64,000 nucleotides of DNA from Streptomyces griseoluteus (GCA_000717735.1 JOBE01000001.1:124001-188000); one strand, 5' to 3'; shown: positions 34,696-44,221, numbered from the stretch's first letter. The notes: generated by a model not told the origin, from the sequence alone. A program made the numbers and translations.

Positions 34696-35658
34696 CTATG
34701 CCGGTGCCGGATGGTGCGCCGTCGAGCGGCGGAAGGTGCGGCGGTAGGTGTCCGGGGGGACGCCGAGGGTGCGGTTGAAGTGGCGGCGCAGGGTCGTGGC
34801 CGTGCCCATGCCGGTGGCCGCCGCGATGGTGTCGAGGCTGTCGCCGCTGGACTCAAGGAGCTCCTGGGCGCGCCGGATCCGCTGGATCAGGAGCCACTGC
34901 AGCGGGGTCGACCCGGTCACCGTCCGGAAGTGGCGGCCGAGGTGGCGCGAGCTCATGTTCGCGCGCCGGGCCAGGTCCTCCACGGTCAGCGCCTGGTCGA
35001 GCCGCTCGATCGCCCAGGGGAACAGGTCGGCGAGCGGGTGGTCGTCCTGGGCCGGTACGGGGGCGGTGACGAACTGGGCCTGGCCGCCGGACCGGTGCGG
35101 GGGTACGACCAGGCGGCGGGCGATGGTGTTGGCGTACGCCGAGCCGTGGTCGAGGCGGACGAGGTGCAGGCACAGGTCCATCGCGGCGGCCTTGCCCGCG
35201 GACGTGAGCACGCTGCCGTTGTCGACGTAGAGCACGTCCGGGTCGACCTCCACCAGCGGGTGACGGGCCGCCAGGTCGTCGGTGTGCGCCCAGTGGGTGG
35301 TCGCCCGCCGGCCGTCGAGCAGCCCCGCGGCGGCCAGCACGAACGCGCCCGTGCACAGCGAGGCCACCCGGGCGCCCGCCTCGTGGGCGGCGCGCACCGC
35401 GTCGATCAGTTCGGCGGGCGGGGGCACGTCGACGTCGGCCCATCCGGGGACGATCACCGTGTCGGCGTGCGCGAGCCGGTCGAGCCCGGCGTCGGGCTCC
35501 AGGGCGAACCTGCCGAACCGCACCGGGCCGGGACCACAGACGGTGAGGTCGTACGCGGTGTCGCCGAACACCTCGTACGCCACGGAGAGTTCGAAGTGCA
35601 GCATGCCGTCGGTGACGGCCAGTGCGACGGATTCCATGTCCGTAATTGTACGGGGCAT
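34696..35658 (-). CDS. GlxA/FtrA-type AraC-family regulator
   Basis: A 320-residue regulator. Residues 8-185 form a DJ-1/PfpI-like (class I amidotransferase) domain with the nucleophile-elbow-like segment SLCTGAFVLAAAG and the block VLYVDNGSVLTSAGKAAAMD. A double helix-turn-helix AraC domain follows at about 215-310 (LTVEDLARRANMSSRHLGRHF and the GMGTATTLRRHFNRTLG repeat). The amidotransferase-like part probably senses a ligand. It diverges from the saccharopine-dehydrogenase-like gene, the usual layout for regulating a neighbour. ATG at 35658 is preferred; 35637 is possible. Confidence 0.88.
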   Translation of the reverse strand: MPRTITDMESVALAVTDGMLHFELSVAYEVFGDTAYDLTVCGPGPVRFGRFALEPDAGLDRLAHADTVIVPGWADVDVPPPAELIDAVRAAHEAGARVASLCTGAFVLAAAGLLDGRRATTHWAHTDDLAARHPLVEVDPDVLYVDNGSVLTSAGKAAAMDLCLHLVRLDHGSAYANTIARRLVVPPHRSGGQAQFVTAPVPAQDDHPLADLFPWAIERLDQALTVEDLARRANMSSRHLGRHFRTVTGSTPLQWLLIQRIRRAQELLESSGDSLDTIAAATGMGTATTLRRHFNRTLGVPPDTYRRTFRRSTAHHPAPA

Positions 35659-35750
35659 GTCGTTCCGGACACTGGCTCGGACCGGTCGCCGCTGACAGGC
35701 TCTTCGTATCGGAACAGGGCAGCGAGCAGCAGCGGACGACGGAGGAAATC

Positions 35751-36803
35751 ATGGGATCGGAACCGGTAGCGGGACGGACCGTCGCGGTGTTCGGCGCCTA
35801 CGGGCACACCGGGCGCTTCGTGGTGGCGGAGCTGCTCGAGCGCGGCTTCGTCCCCCTACTGTCCGGACGCGACGCCGGAAAGCTGGCGCAGTTCGCGGCG
35901 TCCCGTCCGGAGCTCTCCGGGCTCGACGTCCGGCCGGCCACGGTCGACGACCCGGCTTCGCTCGACCGCGCCCTCGCCGGCGCCGCCGCCGTCGTCAACG
36001 CCGCCGGGCCCTTCGCCTCCACGGCCGCCCCGGTGATCGAGGCGGCGCTGCGCGCCCGGATCCCGTACGTGGACGTGGCGGCCGAGATCGAGGCCAACGT
36101 CGACACGTTCGCCCGCTTCGCGGAGCCGGCCCGTGCGGCGGGCACCGTGGTGGTCCCGGCGATGGCCTTCTTCGGCGGCCTCGGCGACCTGCTCGTCACG
36201 GCGGCGATGGGCGACTGGACGGCGGCGGACGAGGCGCATGTGGCGTACGGGCTGAGCAGTTGGCACCCGACGACCGGCACCCGTACGGCGGGCGCGGTCT
36301 CGCGGGAGCGCAGGGACGGCAAGCACGTCCGCTTCACCGGGGGACGCCTGGAGTACCGCGACGAGGCTCCGTCCGGCACGGAGAAGTGGTCCTTCCCGGA
36401 ACCGCTGGGGATCAGCCCCGTGATCGGCGACTTCACCATGGCCGACGTCGTCACCGTTCCCAGCCACCTCGACATCCCCGAGGTCCGCACCTACATGGCG
36501 GCCACGGCGGCCCGGGACCTGGCCTCGTCGGACACCCCGGCGCCGGCCGCGGTCGACGAGCGCGGCCGGTCCGCGCAGACCTTCCTCGTGGACGTCGTCG
36601 TGCGCTCCGGCGGTGAGGAGCGGCGGGCCGTGGCGAGCGGTCAGGACATCTACGCGGTCAGCGCGCCGCTCGCGGTGGAGGCCGTCGACCGTGTCCTCAC
36701 GGGGCGGACCAGGACGGTGGGGGTCGCCTCCGCCGGCGCCCTCTTCGACGCGCCGGACTTCCTCCGCGCCCTTTCCGCCCACGTTTCGGTGGAATTGCCG
36801 TAA
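35751..36803 (+). CDS. Saccharopine-dehydrogenase-like NAD(P)-binding protein
   Basis: A 350-residue oxidoreductase-like protein. An N-terminal Rossmann site, VAVFGAYGHTGRFVV, begins at residue 10. VVNAAGPFASTAAPVIEAAL and IPYVDVAAE are typical of the trans-acting enoyl reductase/saccharopine-dehydrogenase-like family. No substrate can be named. GGAGG lies five bases before the ATG. It is divergent from the GlxA-type regulator, its most likely controller, and is followed by the VOC gene on the same strand. Confidence 0.85.
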   Translation: MGSEPVAGRTVAVFGAYGHTGRFVVAELLERGFVPLLSGRDAGKLAQFAASRPELSGLDVRPATVDDPASLDRALAGAAAVVNAAGPFASTAAPVIEAALRARIPYVDVAAEIEANVDTFARFAEPARAAGTVVVPAMAFFGGLGDLLVTAAMGDWTAADEAHVAYGLSSWHPTTGTRTAGAVSRERRDGKHVRFTGGRLEYRDEAPSGTEKWSFPEPLGISPVIGDFTMADVVTVPSHLDIPEVRTYMAATAARDLASSDTPAPAAVDERGRSAQTFLVDVVVRSGGEERRAVASGQDIYAVSAPLAVEAVDRVLTGRTRTVGVASAGALFDAPDFLRALSAHVSVELP

Positions 36804-36871
36804 CGGCCACGGGGACCCCGTACGGGCGCGGTCCGATTGCCCGGGCCGTACGGCGGGCCGAGGATCGGACC

Positions 36872-37231
36872 ATGTTCAGCGGCGCGCATGTGATTCTGTA
36901 CACCCGGGACGCGGAGGCGGACCGGGCCTTCCTGAGGGACGTCTTCGGCTTCGAGCACGTGGACGCCGGCGGCGGCTGGCTCATCTTCAAGCTGCCGCCC
37001 GCCGAGGTCGCGGTGCATCCCACGAAGGACGAGCCGAAGCACGAGGTCTACCTCATGTGCGAGGACCTCACCGAGACCCTGACGACCCTCGAGGACCGCG
37101 GCGCCGAGATCTCACGCGCCATCACCGACCAGGGCTGGGGCCTGCTCGCCGCCGTCCGGCTGCCGAGCGGCACCGAACTCCCCCTGTACGAGGCGCGCCA
37201 CCCGACCGCACACGGCGGCCTTTCACCCTGA
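36872..37231 (+). CDS. VOC (glyoxalase/bleomycin-resistance) family protein
   Basis: A 119-residue single-domain protein with the paired beta-alpha-beta-beta-beta pattern of the vicinal-oxygen-chelate fold. Landmarks are HVILYTRDAEADRAFLRDVF, then WLIFKLPPAEVAVH (H near residue 49), VYLMCEDLTETL and the terminal strand LPSGTELPLYEARHP with a glutamate ligand. Such proteins are metal-dependent lyases, dioxygenases or drug binders; which applies here is unknown. It lies 68 bp after the preceding gene. Confidence 0.85.
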   Translation: MFSGAHVILYTRDAEADRAFLRDVFGFEHVDAGGGWLIFKLPPAEVAVHPTKDEPKHEVYLMCEDLTETLTTLEDRGAEISRAITDQGWGLLAAVRLPSGTELPLYEARHPTAHGGLSP

Positions 37232-37254
37232 CGGCCCACCCCCCGTCAAGCCTC

Positions 37255-37270
37255 ATCTCATATCTGAGAT
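37255..37270. promoter_or_regulatory. Inverted repeat immediately upstream of murA
   Basis: ATCTCA-TATC-TGAGAT ends 11 bp before the murA ATG, overlapping the expected promoter. MurA here carries its own Xre-type DNA-binding domain, so autorepression through this site is an attractive but untested idea. Confidence 0.45.
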
Positions 37271-37281
37271 AACGTGACGCC

Positions 37282-38811
37282 ATGGCAGACGACTACCTCG
37301 TACGCATCGGCAAGCTCATCCGTGACGCCCGTCAGCACCGCGGCTGGACACAGACGCAGCTCGCCGAAGCACTGGCCACGAGCCAGAGCGCCGTCAACCG
37401 GATCGAGCGCGGCAACCAGAACATCAGCCTTGAGATGATCGCCCGGATCGGCGAAGCCCTCGACAGCGAGATCGTATCCCTCGGGTACGCGGGACCGATG
37501 CACCTCAGGGTCGTCGGCCGCCGCCGGCTGTCCGGCGCCATCGACGTCAAGACGAGCAAGAACGCCTGCGTCGCGCTGCTCTGCGCCTCCCTCCTCAACA
37601 AGGGCCGCACGGTCCTGCGTCGGGTCGCCCGCATCGAGGAGGTCTTCCGGCTCCTGGAGGTCCTCAACTCCATCGGCGTGCGCACCCGCTGGATCAACGA
37701 GGGCGTCGACCTGGAGATCGTGCCGCCGGCCGACCTCGACATGGACTCCATGGACGCCGAGGCCGCGATCCGCACCCGCTCGATCATCATGTTCCTCGGG
37801 CCGCTGCTGCACCGCATGGACCGCTTCAAACTGCCGTACGCCGGCGGCTGCGACCTCGGTACGCGCACGATCGAGCCGCACATGATCGCGCTGCGCCGCT
37901 TCGGCCTCGACATCACGGCCACCGAGGGCATCTACCACGCCCAGGTCGAGCGCTCGGTCTCCCCCGACCGCCCGATCGTGCTGACCGAGCGCGGCGACAC
38001 CGTGACGGAGAACGCGCTCCTCGCCGCGGCCCGCCACGACGGCGTCACCGTCATCCGCAACGCCTCCTCCAACTACATGGTCCAGGACCTGTGCTTCTTC
38101 CTGGAGGCACTGGGCGTCCGCGTCGACGGCATCGGCACGACGACCCTCACGGTGCACGGCGTGCCGCAGATCGACGTCGACGTCGACTACTCCCCCTCCG
38201 AGGACCCGGTCGAGGCGATGAGCCTCCTCGCCGCCGCGGTCGTCACCGAGTCGGAGCTGACGATCCGCCGGGTCCCGATCGAGTTCATGGAGATCGAGCT
38301 CGCGGTCCTGGAGGAGATGGGCCTCGACCACGACCGCTCGGCCGAGTACCCGGCGGACAACGGCCGCACCCGCCTGGTCGACCTGACGGTCCGCCCCTCC
38401 AAGCTGGAGGCGCCGATCGACAAGATCCACCCGATGCCGTTCCCGGGCCTGAACATCGACAACGTCCCCTTCTTCGCGGCCATCGCGGCCACGGCCCAGG
38501 GCAAGACCCTCATCCACGACTGGGTCTACGACAACCGCGCCATCTACCTCACGGACCTCAACCGCCTCGGCGGCCGCCTCCAGCTCCTGGACCCCCACCG
38601 CGTCCTGGTGGAGGGCCCCACCCGCTGGCGCGCCGCCGAGATGATGTGCCCGCCGGCCCTGCGCCCCGCGGTGGTCGTCCTCCTCGCGATGATGGCGGCC
38701 GAGGGCACGTCGGTGCTGCGGAACGTGTACGTCATCAACCGGGGTTACGAGGACCTCGCGGAGCGACTGAACTCGATCGGCGCGCAGATCGAGATCTTCC
38801 GGGACATCTGA
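37282..38811 (+). CDS. murA: HTH-MurA fusion: UDP-N-acetylglucosamine 1-carboxyvinyltransferase
   Basis: A 509-residue two-part protein. Residues 6-65 are an Xre/HTH_3 domain (IRDARQHRGWTQTQLAEAL then SQSAVNRIERG). From residue 73 an EPSP-synthase-type enzyme domain runs to the end. It has the Lys-Asn pair in TSKNACVALL (K93, N94), the PEP-attacking cysteine C190 in YAGGCDLGTRTIEPH and the later ID-rich loop PGLNIDNVPFF. MurA makes the first committed peptidoglycan precursor and the cysteine is the fosfomycin target. The regulatory fusion is, as I recall, a Streptomyces second MurA. A small inverted repeat sits at its promoter. Confidence 0.92.
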   Translation: MADDYLVRIGKLIRDARQHRGWTQTQLAEALATSQSAVNRIERGNQNISLEMIARIGEALDSEIVSLGYAGPMHLRVVGRRRLSGAIDVKTSKNACVALLCASLLNKGRTVLRRVARIEEVFRLLEVLNSIGVRTRWINEGVDLEIVPPADLDMDSMDAEAAIRTRSIIMFLGPLLHRMDRFKLPYAGGCDLGTRTIEPHMIALRRFGLDITATEGIYHAQVERSVSPDRPIVLTERGDTVTENALLAAARHDGVTVIRNASSNYMVQDLCFFLEALGVRVDGIGTTTLTVHGVPQIDVDVDYSPSEDPVEAMSLLAAAVVTESELTIRRVPIEFMEIELAVLEEMGLDHDRSAEYPADNGRTRLVDLTVRPSKLEAPIDKIHPMPFPGLNIDNVPFFAAIAATAQGKTLIHDWVYDNRAIYLTDLNRLGGRLQLLDPHRVLVEGPTRWRAAEMMCPPALRPAVVVLLAMMAAEGTSVLRNVYVINRGYEDLAERLNSIGAQIEIFRDI

Positions 38812-39174
38812 CGGAACAGCACCACCGCACCCATTCTGACCTGTGGATACGCTGGACAGATGGCGGTGCGGCGGTGGCTGTGGGACTTCTCTGGGACTTT
38901 GACGGGCTTCCTGGCCCCGGCAAGCCCCGGTCCTGGCCGGCGCCGGCGAGCACCCCTCCCGTGGCGCGGGGCGTCCGCGGTCCGGAAGCCGGGCAGCGTC
39001 CCCTGCTCCCCCACCGCACCAATCTCGGCACAAGTGTCCCTGTCTGCCCACGCGTTCGAGCGAACATACGTAATCTCCTCGATAAAAGTGGGTACCGCTG
39101 CCCGACCTGACGTCGCTCGTGCATGGGAGCGGTCAGAGGGCGCCGCACGGTGCCCCCGTGGGGGGGAGACGTCC
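38812..39174. other. Gene-less stretch between murA and the histidine kinase gene
   Basis: A 363-bp region. Open frames crossing it on both strands show no credible codon bias. A modest AT-rich segment at about 39060-39085 (ACATACGTAATC, then ATAAAAGT) may contain the promoter of the kinase operon. No hairpin terminator was noticed directly after murA. Confidence 0.5.
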
Positions 39175-40365
39175 TTGTCGGTGGGGTTTCGGCCACGAGC
39201 TCCGCGCGAAGCCGGGGAGGTGGGGTCGGCGCTGCAACGTGCGCAGGCCTTCATGATCCTGGCCACGATGCTGTACCGCGCGAGCCACCTGGCCATCGGT
39301 GTCGTCGGCGTCGCCCAGCGCCACCGCGACCAGCCCGTGCAGTACGCGGGAGTCGTGACGGCCGTCGGGCTGAGCGTCCTCGTCTACGGGACGGCGCTGC
39401 GGCGCGGATGGTTCGTACGGCGGCAGGTCTGGGCGGACGTGCTCGTCTGCGGGTGCCTGCTGCCGTTCGCGCTGTGGGCGTGGGGCGGCGCACGGGAGCC
39501 CGCGACGCTCGGCTGGGCGATGATCCTGGGCGGTTCGGCGAGCGCGGCGGCGGCCGTCGCCCTCGACCGGGTCCGGGTCCTCGCCGCCGTGGCGCTGCTC
39601 GTCGCCACTCATGCCGTCGGCTACCAGGCCGTGGGGGCCAGCCCCGCCGTCGTCGTCGGGCATCTCAACTCCCTCCTGTCGTCGGCCGTGATGGCCTGGG
39701 TCTTCTGGTGGTACTTACGGCGGCAGGGCCGGCTCCTCGACGACGCCAACGCCCGCGCGCTCAGCGCCGAGGCGCACCGGGCCCGGTACGCGGAACGGCT
39801 CGAACACCACCGGGCGCTGCACGACACCGTTCTCGCCACCCTCACCACCATCTCCTCCGGCGGCATCGACGCCAACGCCCCTGAGGTGCGGGAGCGGTGC
39901 GCCCGTGAGGCGGCGTATCTGCGCCGGCTCGTCCAGCAGACCTCGGACGAACTCCCGCACCGGGAGATCGGTACCGCCCTGGAGGAGGTCGTCCGCGCGG
40001 CGGAGGGGCTTCGGCTGAAGGTGACCGCCCGCTATCACGCACTCCCGCAGGTGCCGACGGAGGTGGCGACGGCGCTCGCGGAAGCGGCCGGCGAGGCACT
40101 CAACAACGTGCGTCGGCACGCGGGGACCGGCCACGCCTTCCTCACCGCCACCGGAGGCCCGCCGGACGGGGACGACGGCGGGGCGGGTGCCCGGGTGGTG
40201 GTGACGGTGGTCGACCGCGGGCCGGGCTTCGACCCCGAGCGGTACGCGCCCGGCCTCGGGCTGCGCCGCTCCGTCCACGACCGCATGGCGGAGGTCGGCG
40301 GCCACGCGGCGGTGGACACCGCCCCCGGCGAGGGCGTACGCGTGGAACTGCGATGGCCGAAGTGA
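39175..40365 (+). CDS. Two-component sensor histidine kinase (HisKA_3/NarL-partner type)
   Basis: A kinase of about 396 residues. Five to six membrane helices occupy residues 30-185. The dimerisation/phospho-acceptor helix has the histidine in HRALHDTVLATLT, and the ATPase domain ends the protein (N box EALNNVRRHAG, G box DRGPGFDP and GLGLRRSV). A TTG at 39175 preceded by GGGGGAG is the chosen start; GTG at 39181 or ATG at 39253 remain possible. Codon 39715-39717 is TTA, so expression may need the bldA tRNA. It overlaps its response regulator by 13 bp and both precede a LAL regulator next to the lanthipeptide genes. Confidence 0.82.
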   Translation: MSVGFRPRAPREAGEVGSALQRAQAFMILATMLYRASHLAIGVVGVAQRHRDQPVQYAGVVTAVGLSVLVYGTALRRGWFVRRQVWADVLVCGCLLPFALWAWGGAREPATLGWAMILGGSASAAAAVALDRVRVLAAVALLVATHAVGYQAVGASPAVVVGHLNSLLSSAVMAWVFWWYLRRQGRLLDDANARALSAEAHRARYAERLEHHRALHDTVLATLTTISSGGIDANAPEVRERCAREAAYLRRLVQQTSDELPHREIGTALEEVVRAAEGLRLKVTARYHALPQVPTEVATALAEAAGEALNNVRRHAGTGHAFLTATGGPPDGDDGGAGARVVVTVVDRGPGFDPERYAPGLGLRRSVHDRMAEVGGHAAVDTAPGEGVRVELRWPK

Positions 40366-41009
40366 TCACGGTCGCCGTGGTCGACGACGACCGGATGCTT
40401 CTGGACGGCATGCGTTCCTGGCTCGGCGGGGTCGCGGACCTGCGGCTCACGGCCACGGCTGCCACCGTCGGCGAACTCCTCGGCTCGTCGGCCGCGCAGG
40501 ACGGGGCGTACGTTCCCGCGGACGTGGTCCTGCTCGACCTGATGCTGCGGGACGGCTCGGATCCGGGCGGCAACATCCGGCGGCTCGCGCGCCTCGGCAG
40601 CCGCGTCCTGGTGATCAGTACGGTGCCGGACCAGGCACGGATCGTCGAGTCCCTGCGGGCGGGCGCCGACGGGTACTTGACGAAGGACAACGAACTGCCG
40701 GCGCTGGTGACCGCGATCCGGGACGTGGCGGCGGGGCGGGGCGCCCACTCCCCCGAGCTCGCCTTCGCCTTCGCGTACGACACGACCCCCGGACGGCCCC
40801 GGCTCTCGCCCCGCGAGCGTCAGGTCCTGCTCGACTACGCGGCGGGCATGACCCTCAAGGCGGCGGCCCGCAGGGCCGGGATCACGCCCAACACGGCCAA
40901 GGACTACCTGGACCGGGTGAAGGCCAAGTATCTCCGGGCGGGCCGACCGGCGTACACGAAACTGGACCTGGCGCGGCGGGTGAGCGAGGACGGCCTCGAC
41001 GGGGAGTGA
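40353..41009 (+). CDS. Response regulator paired with the kinase
   Basis: A 218-residue regulator. The receiver domain has the acidic pair in VAVVDDDRML, the phospho-acceptor in DVVLLDLMLRDGS (near residue 61) and the lysine in GYLTKDNELP. The C-terminal DNA-binding part (LSPRERQVLLDYAAGMTLK then GITPNTAKDYLDRVKAKY) is a LuxR/sigma-4-like helix-turn-helix, closest in style to the NarL group. It starts inside the kinase gene, so the two are co-translated. Target genes are unknown; the lanthipeptide locus to its right is a candidate by proximity only. Confidence 0.9.
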   Translation: MAEVITVAVVDDDRMLLDGMRSWLGGVADLRLTATAATVGELLGSSAAQDGAYVPADVVLLDLMLRDGSDPGGNIRRLARLGSRVLVISTVPDQARIVESLRAGADGYLTKDNELPALVTAIRDVAAGRGAHSPELAFAFAYDTTPGRPRLSPRERQVLLDYAAGMTLKAAARRAGITPNTAKDYLDRVKAKYLRAGRPAYTKLDLARRVSEDGLDGE

Positions 41010-41254
41010 AACGGGCGGGAACCCCCCTCCGGCGGGGGCGGGAACCAAGTCGGCCGGGAGGATGGCTTCCGGCGGCACCGGGGCGTTCCGGTCCCGCGCC
41101 GGGGCACGACGCCCGGCAGCACCGGATCGTCCCGGCTCCGTCCCGGGGCACGCAAGCCCCCCAAAGAGGCGGCTACTGCGAGGCGCTGCCCCTTCCTACC
41201 ATCCTGAACGGTTGCATTCCCGCTTCCCCACTGACCAGGAGAGGCAGACGAACG

Positions 41255-44194
41255 ATGCTCCACGCATGTACCCCGACGGGCGCCGAGGCCCGTCCATCGG
41301 GCCTGGGACGGCTCATCGGCCGGGAGACGGAGCTGGCGAGGATCGAGGCGGCGCTGAACGCGGCGCGGTCGGGGCGTGGTGGCGCCCTCCTCATCACCGG
41401 TGAGGCCGGAGTCGGCAGGACCCGGCTCACGGAAGAGGCCGTGGCGATGGCCCGGTCGGCCGGGATGGCCACGGCCCGGGGGCGGGTCGGCGTGGCCGCG
41501 GCCTACCGGCCGCTGGCCGAGGCCTTGCTCGTCCTCGACCGGCACGGACCGCGGCGGCCACCGGAAGGCCCGCCGCAGGAAGATCCGGTGCGGCACGGTT
41601 CGGCGCCGGGCGGTCCGGTGCTCCCGCGATTACCCGCGCGGGGGGCCGTCGCACCGCTCGCAACGGCTGAGGCGATCCTTCAGAGGCTCGCCGCCCTCGG
41701 CCCGCGCGGGACGCTGCTCGTCCTCGACGACATCCACGAAGCAGATCCCGGCACCCTCACGGCCGTCGAGTACCTTCTCGACCACCTCGGCAGGAGGCCG
41801 GCCCTTCTCCTCCTCACGCTCGGCCCCGGCGGGGCCTCCGGCCCGGCGGCGGCGCACCTGGCCGACCGGGCCCGTCGGCGCGGCACCGCCACGGTCCTCG
41901 GTCTGCGCCCACTGGGCCGGTCCGCGGTGCGGCGACTCCTCGCGGACGGCATCGGCGCGGATCCGGCCGCGCTCGGCCGGGAGCTCGTGGACCGGGTGAT
42001 GCTCGGCAGCGCCGGACTCCCCTTCGTCGTACGGGAAGTGGCACACGATCTGGCAGCCCTGACAGCTCCGGGGGGCGTACCGGAGGCGGACGCGGTACGG
42101 GTTCCCGGCACCGTCACCGGCCGGGTGTGGCGCCTTGCGGGGCCGCTCGGCCCGCTCGGTGCGGAGTTCCTCGGCACAGCGGCCCTGTTCGGGCGGCGCT
42201 TCCCGGTGCCCTTGGTGCGGGAGACGCTCGGCCGTGCCGACGACGTGTTCTCGGGGGTCCTGCGTGCCGCCGTCGACTCGGGCCTGATCGTGCCGGACGC
42301 GACGGATCCGGAGTGGTGCTCGTTCCGGTTCGGACTGGCGCCCGACGCGGTCCTCGACGCTCTGGGACCGTACGAGCGTGCCGGACACGCCCGGCGGGCG
42401 GGAGCCGCGCTCGCCGCTCTGCACCCGGGCCTTCCGGGCGAGTGGCAGGCCCGTGCCGCCGCGCTCCACGCTCACGCGGGAGAGGTCTGGGAGGCCGTGG
42501 CCGCCTACCGGGCGGCCGCCCTGCGGGCCGTCTCCGAAGGTGCCGTGGACCGGGCGCTGGACCTCCTCTCCCTGGCCCGTCGGCCGGCCGCCCCCGGCAC
42601 CGATCCGGAGCTGCGCGCCGGGATCCTGGAGCAGCAGCTGGCCACCGTGGCCGGCGCGGCCCGTTTCGACGGTCTGCCCTCACTCACGGCGGACGTCGAC
42701 GGCCTGGGCCACCACGGGGTGCCTGGCCCGCGCCGGGCGGGGCTCCACGGCCGACTCGCGGGCATCGCCGCCCTGCGGGGCCGGCCCGAGGAGGCCCTGG
42801 GCCACCTGGACGTGGCCCGCTGGCTGCTCGGCGCCTCACCTTCCGCCGCCCAGGCCGCACCGGTGGAACTCGCCGCTGCCCAGGTGGCCCGGGGGTGGCC
42901 CGCCCTGGAACGGCTGGGTGGCGCCGAGGAGTTCGCCCGGCGGGCGGCGGACGCGGGGAGACGTGCCGGTCTTCCGGACGTCACCTGCGACGCGCTCCTC
43001 GTCCTCGGCGAGCTGGCCCGGTGCGACGATCCGTCCTCCGCCGCCCGCCACTTCGAGGAGGTACGGAGGCTCGCCGGCGTCCACAGGCTGCCGCTGCCCC
43101 GGCTCACCGCGGAAGTACAGCTGGCCCGGATCACGGCCGCGCGCGACGGCCGTCCGGCCCGGCTCGAACAGGCCCGGCGCGAGGCCCTGCGCACCGGCGC
43201 GGCGCCCCTCGCCCACGAGGTGAGCTTCGACCTGGCCCTGGATCACGTCCGGCGCGACGCCTTCAAGGCGGCGGAGGCGCGGATCGACGAGGACCTCGCC
43301 GGGGCGGCCCGGCTCGGTCTGGGCCGTGACGTGGCACTGCTGCGTCTCGCGGAGGCGGTGTGCCACGCCCACCAGGGGCGGCGGACCGCGATGGAGGACG
43401 CCCTGGACCGCTTGGAACCGTTCCTCGTGGCCGCGCCGGGCGTGCGGGCGATGGCGGACGGTCTCGCCCGCGGCTTCTGCGCCCTCCTGGAGGAGCGCCC
43501 CGAGGCCGCCGGCAGCGCGTTCCGTCGAGCCCTCGCCCACGACGCGGCGGCCCCGGCGCCCGGCGACTTCGGCCGGTACGGGCCGATCCCGCTCCTCAGG
43601 GCGGTCACCGGCCGCCCCGGCGGAGGCCGTACGGCCGGCGGACCCGTACCGGGGGCCGCCGGTTCCCGCTGGGACGCGGTCTTCGCCGGTCTTGCACGGG
43701 CCGTGCTGCTCGGCCGGGAGGGCCGCCCGGCCGAGGCCACGAGTGCGGCGGCCGTCGCGCTCGTGGCCTCGGAGCCCTACCCGGCGGCGCGCCACCTGGG
43801 GCTCCGGCTGGTCGCCCGCGCCGCGTACGAGGACGGCTGGGGCGCACCGGAGCCGTGGCTGTGCGAGGCGGAGGAGTACTTCCACGGGAGGGGTCTGACG
43901 GCGGTCTCCGGAGCCTGCCGCGCCCTCCTGCGCGGCATGGGGGCGCCGGTCAGGCAACGCCGCACGGGCACCGAGCGGGTCCCGCCGGAACTGCGCCGCC
44001 AGGGCATCACGGTCCGCGAGTTCGAGGTGGCGCGACTGCTCGCCGAGCGCATCGGCAACAAGGACATCGCAGGCCGGCTCCACATCTCCCCGCGCACGGT
44101 GGAGAAACACGTGACGAGCCTGCTCCAGAAGACGGGACACCCCAACCGCTCGGCCTTCGCCTCCGCCACCCGAGACTTGACGGCCGGGGCGTGA
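41255..44194 (+). CDS. Large ATP-binding LuxR-family (LAL) regulator
   Basis: A 979-residue regulator. An AAA/NTPase domain begins at residue 20. Its Walker A reads GEAGVGRTRL with Arg in place of the usual Lys, so ATP use may be altered, and Walker B is TLLVLDDIHEADP. Helical TPR-like repeats fill residues 420-870. The LuxR helix-turn-helix ends the protein (LRRQGITVREFEVARLLAER, then NKDIAGRLHISPRTVEKHV). AGGAG lies upstream of the ATG. A TTA codon occurs at 41630-41632, making it a candidate bldA target. It converges on the lanthipeptide exporter gene across a strong terminator; LAL proteins often control natural-product clusters. Confidence 0.88.
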   Translation: MLHACTPTGAEARPSGLGRLIGRETELARIEAALNAARSGRGGALLITGEAGVGRTRLTEEAVAMARSAGMATARGRVGVAAAYRPLAEALLVLDRHGPRRPPEGPPQEDPVRHGSAPGGPVLPRLPARGAVAPLATAEAILQRLAALGPRGTLLVLDDIHEADPGTLTAVEYLLDHLGRRPALLLLTLGPGGASGPAAAHLADRARRRGTATVLGLRPLGRSAVRRLLADGIGADPAALGRELVDRVMLGSAGLPFVVREVAHDLAALTAPGGVPEADAVRVPGTVTGRVWRLAGPLGPLGAEFLGTAALFGRRFPVPLVRETLGRADDVFSGVLRAAVDSGLIVPDATDPEWCSFRFGLAPDAVLDALGPYERAGHARRAGAALAALHPGLPGEWQARAAALHAHAGEVWEAVAAYRAAALRAVSEGAVDRALDLLSLARRPAAPGTDPELRAGILEQQLATVAGAARFDGLPSLTADVDGLGHHGVPGPRRAGLHGRLAGIAALRGRPEEALGHLDVARWLLGASPSAAQAAPVELAAAQVARGWPALERLGGAEEFARRAADAGRRAGLPDVTCDALLVLGELARCDDPSSAARHFEEVRRLAGVHRLPLPRLTAEVQLARITAARDGRPARLEQARREALRTGAAPLAHEVSFDLALDHVRRDAFKAAEARIDEDLAGAARLGLGRDVALLRLAEAVCHAHQGRRTAMEDALDRLEPFLVAAPGVRAMADGLARGFCALLEERPEAAGSAFRRALAHDAAAPAPGDFGRYGPIPLLRAVTGRPGGGRTAGGPVPGAAGSRWDAVFAGLARAVLLGREGRPAEATSAAAVALVASEPYPAARHLGLRLVARAAYEDGWGAPEPWLCEAEEYFHGRGLTAVSGACRALLRGMGAPVRQRRTGTERVPPELRRQGITVREFEVARLLAERIGNKDIAGRLHISPRTVEKHVTSLLQKTGHPNRSAFASATRDLTAGA

Positions 44195-44221
44195 GGGTGG
44201 GCGGACGGGACTCGCGGACGC

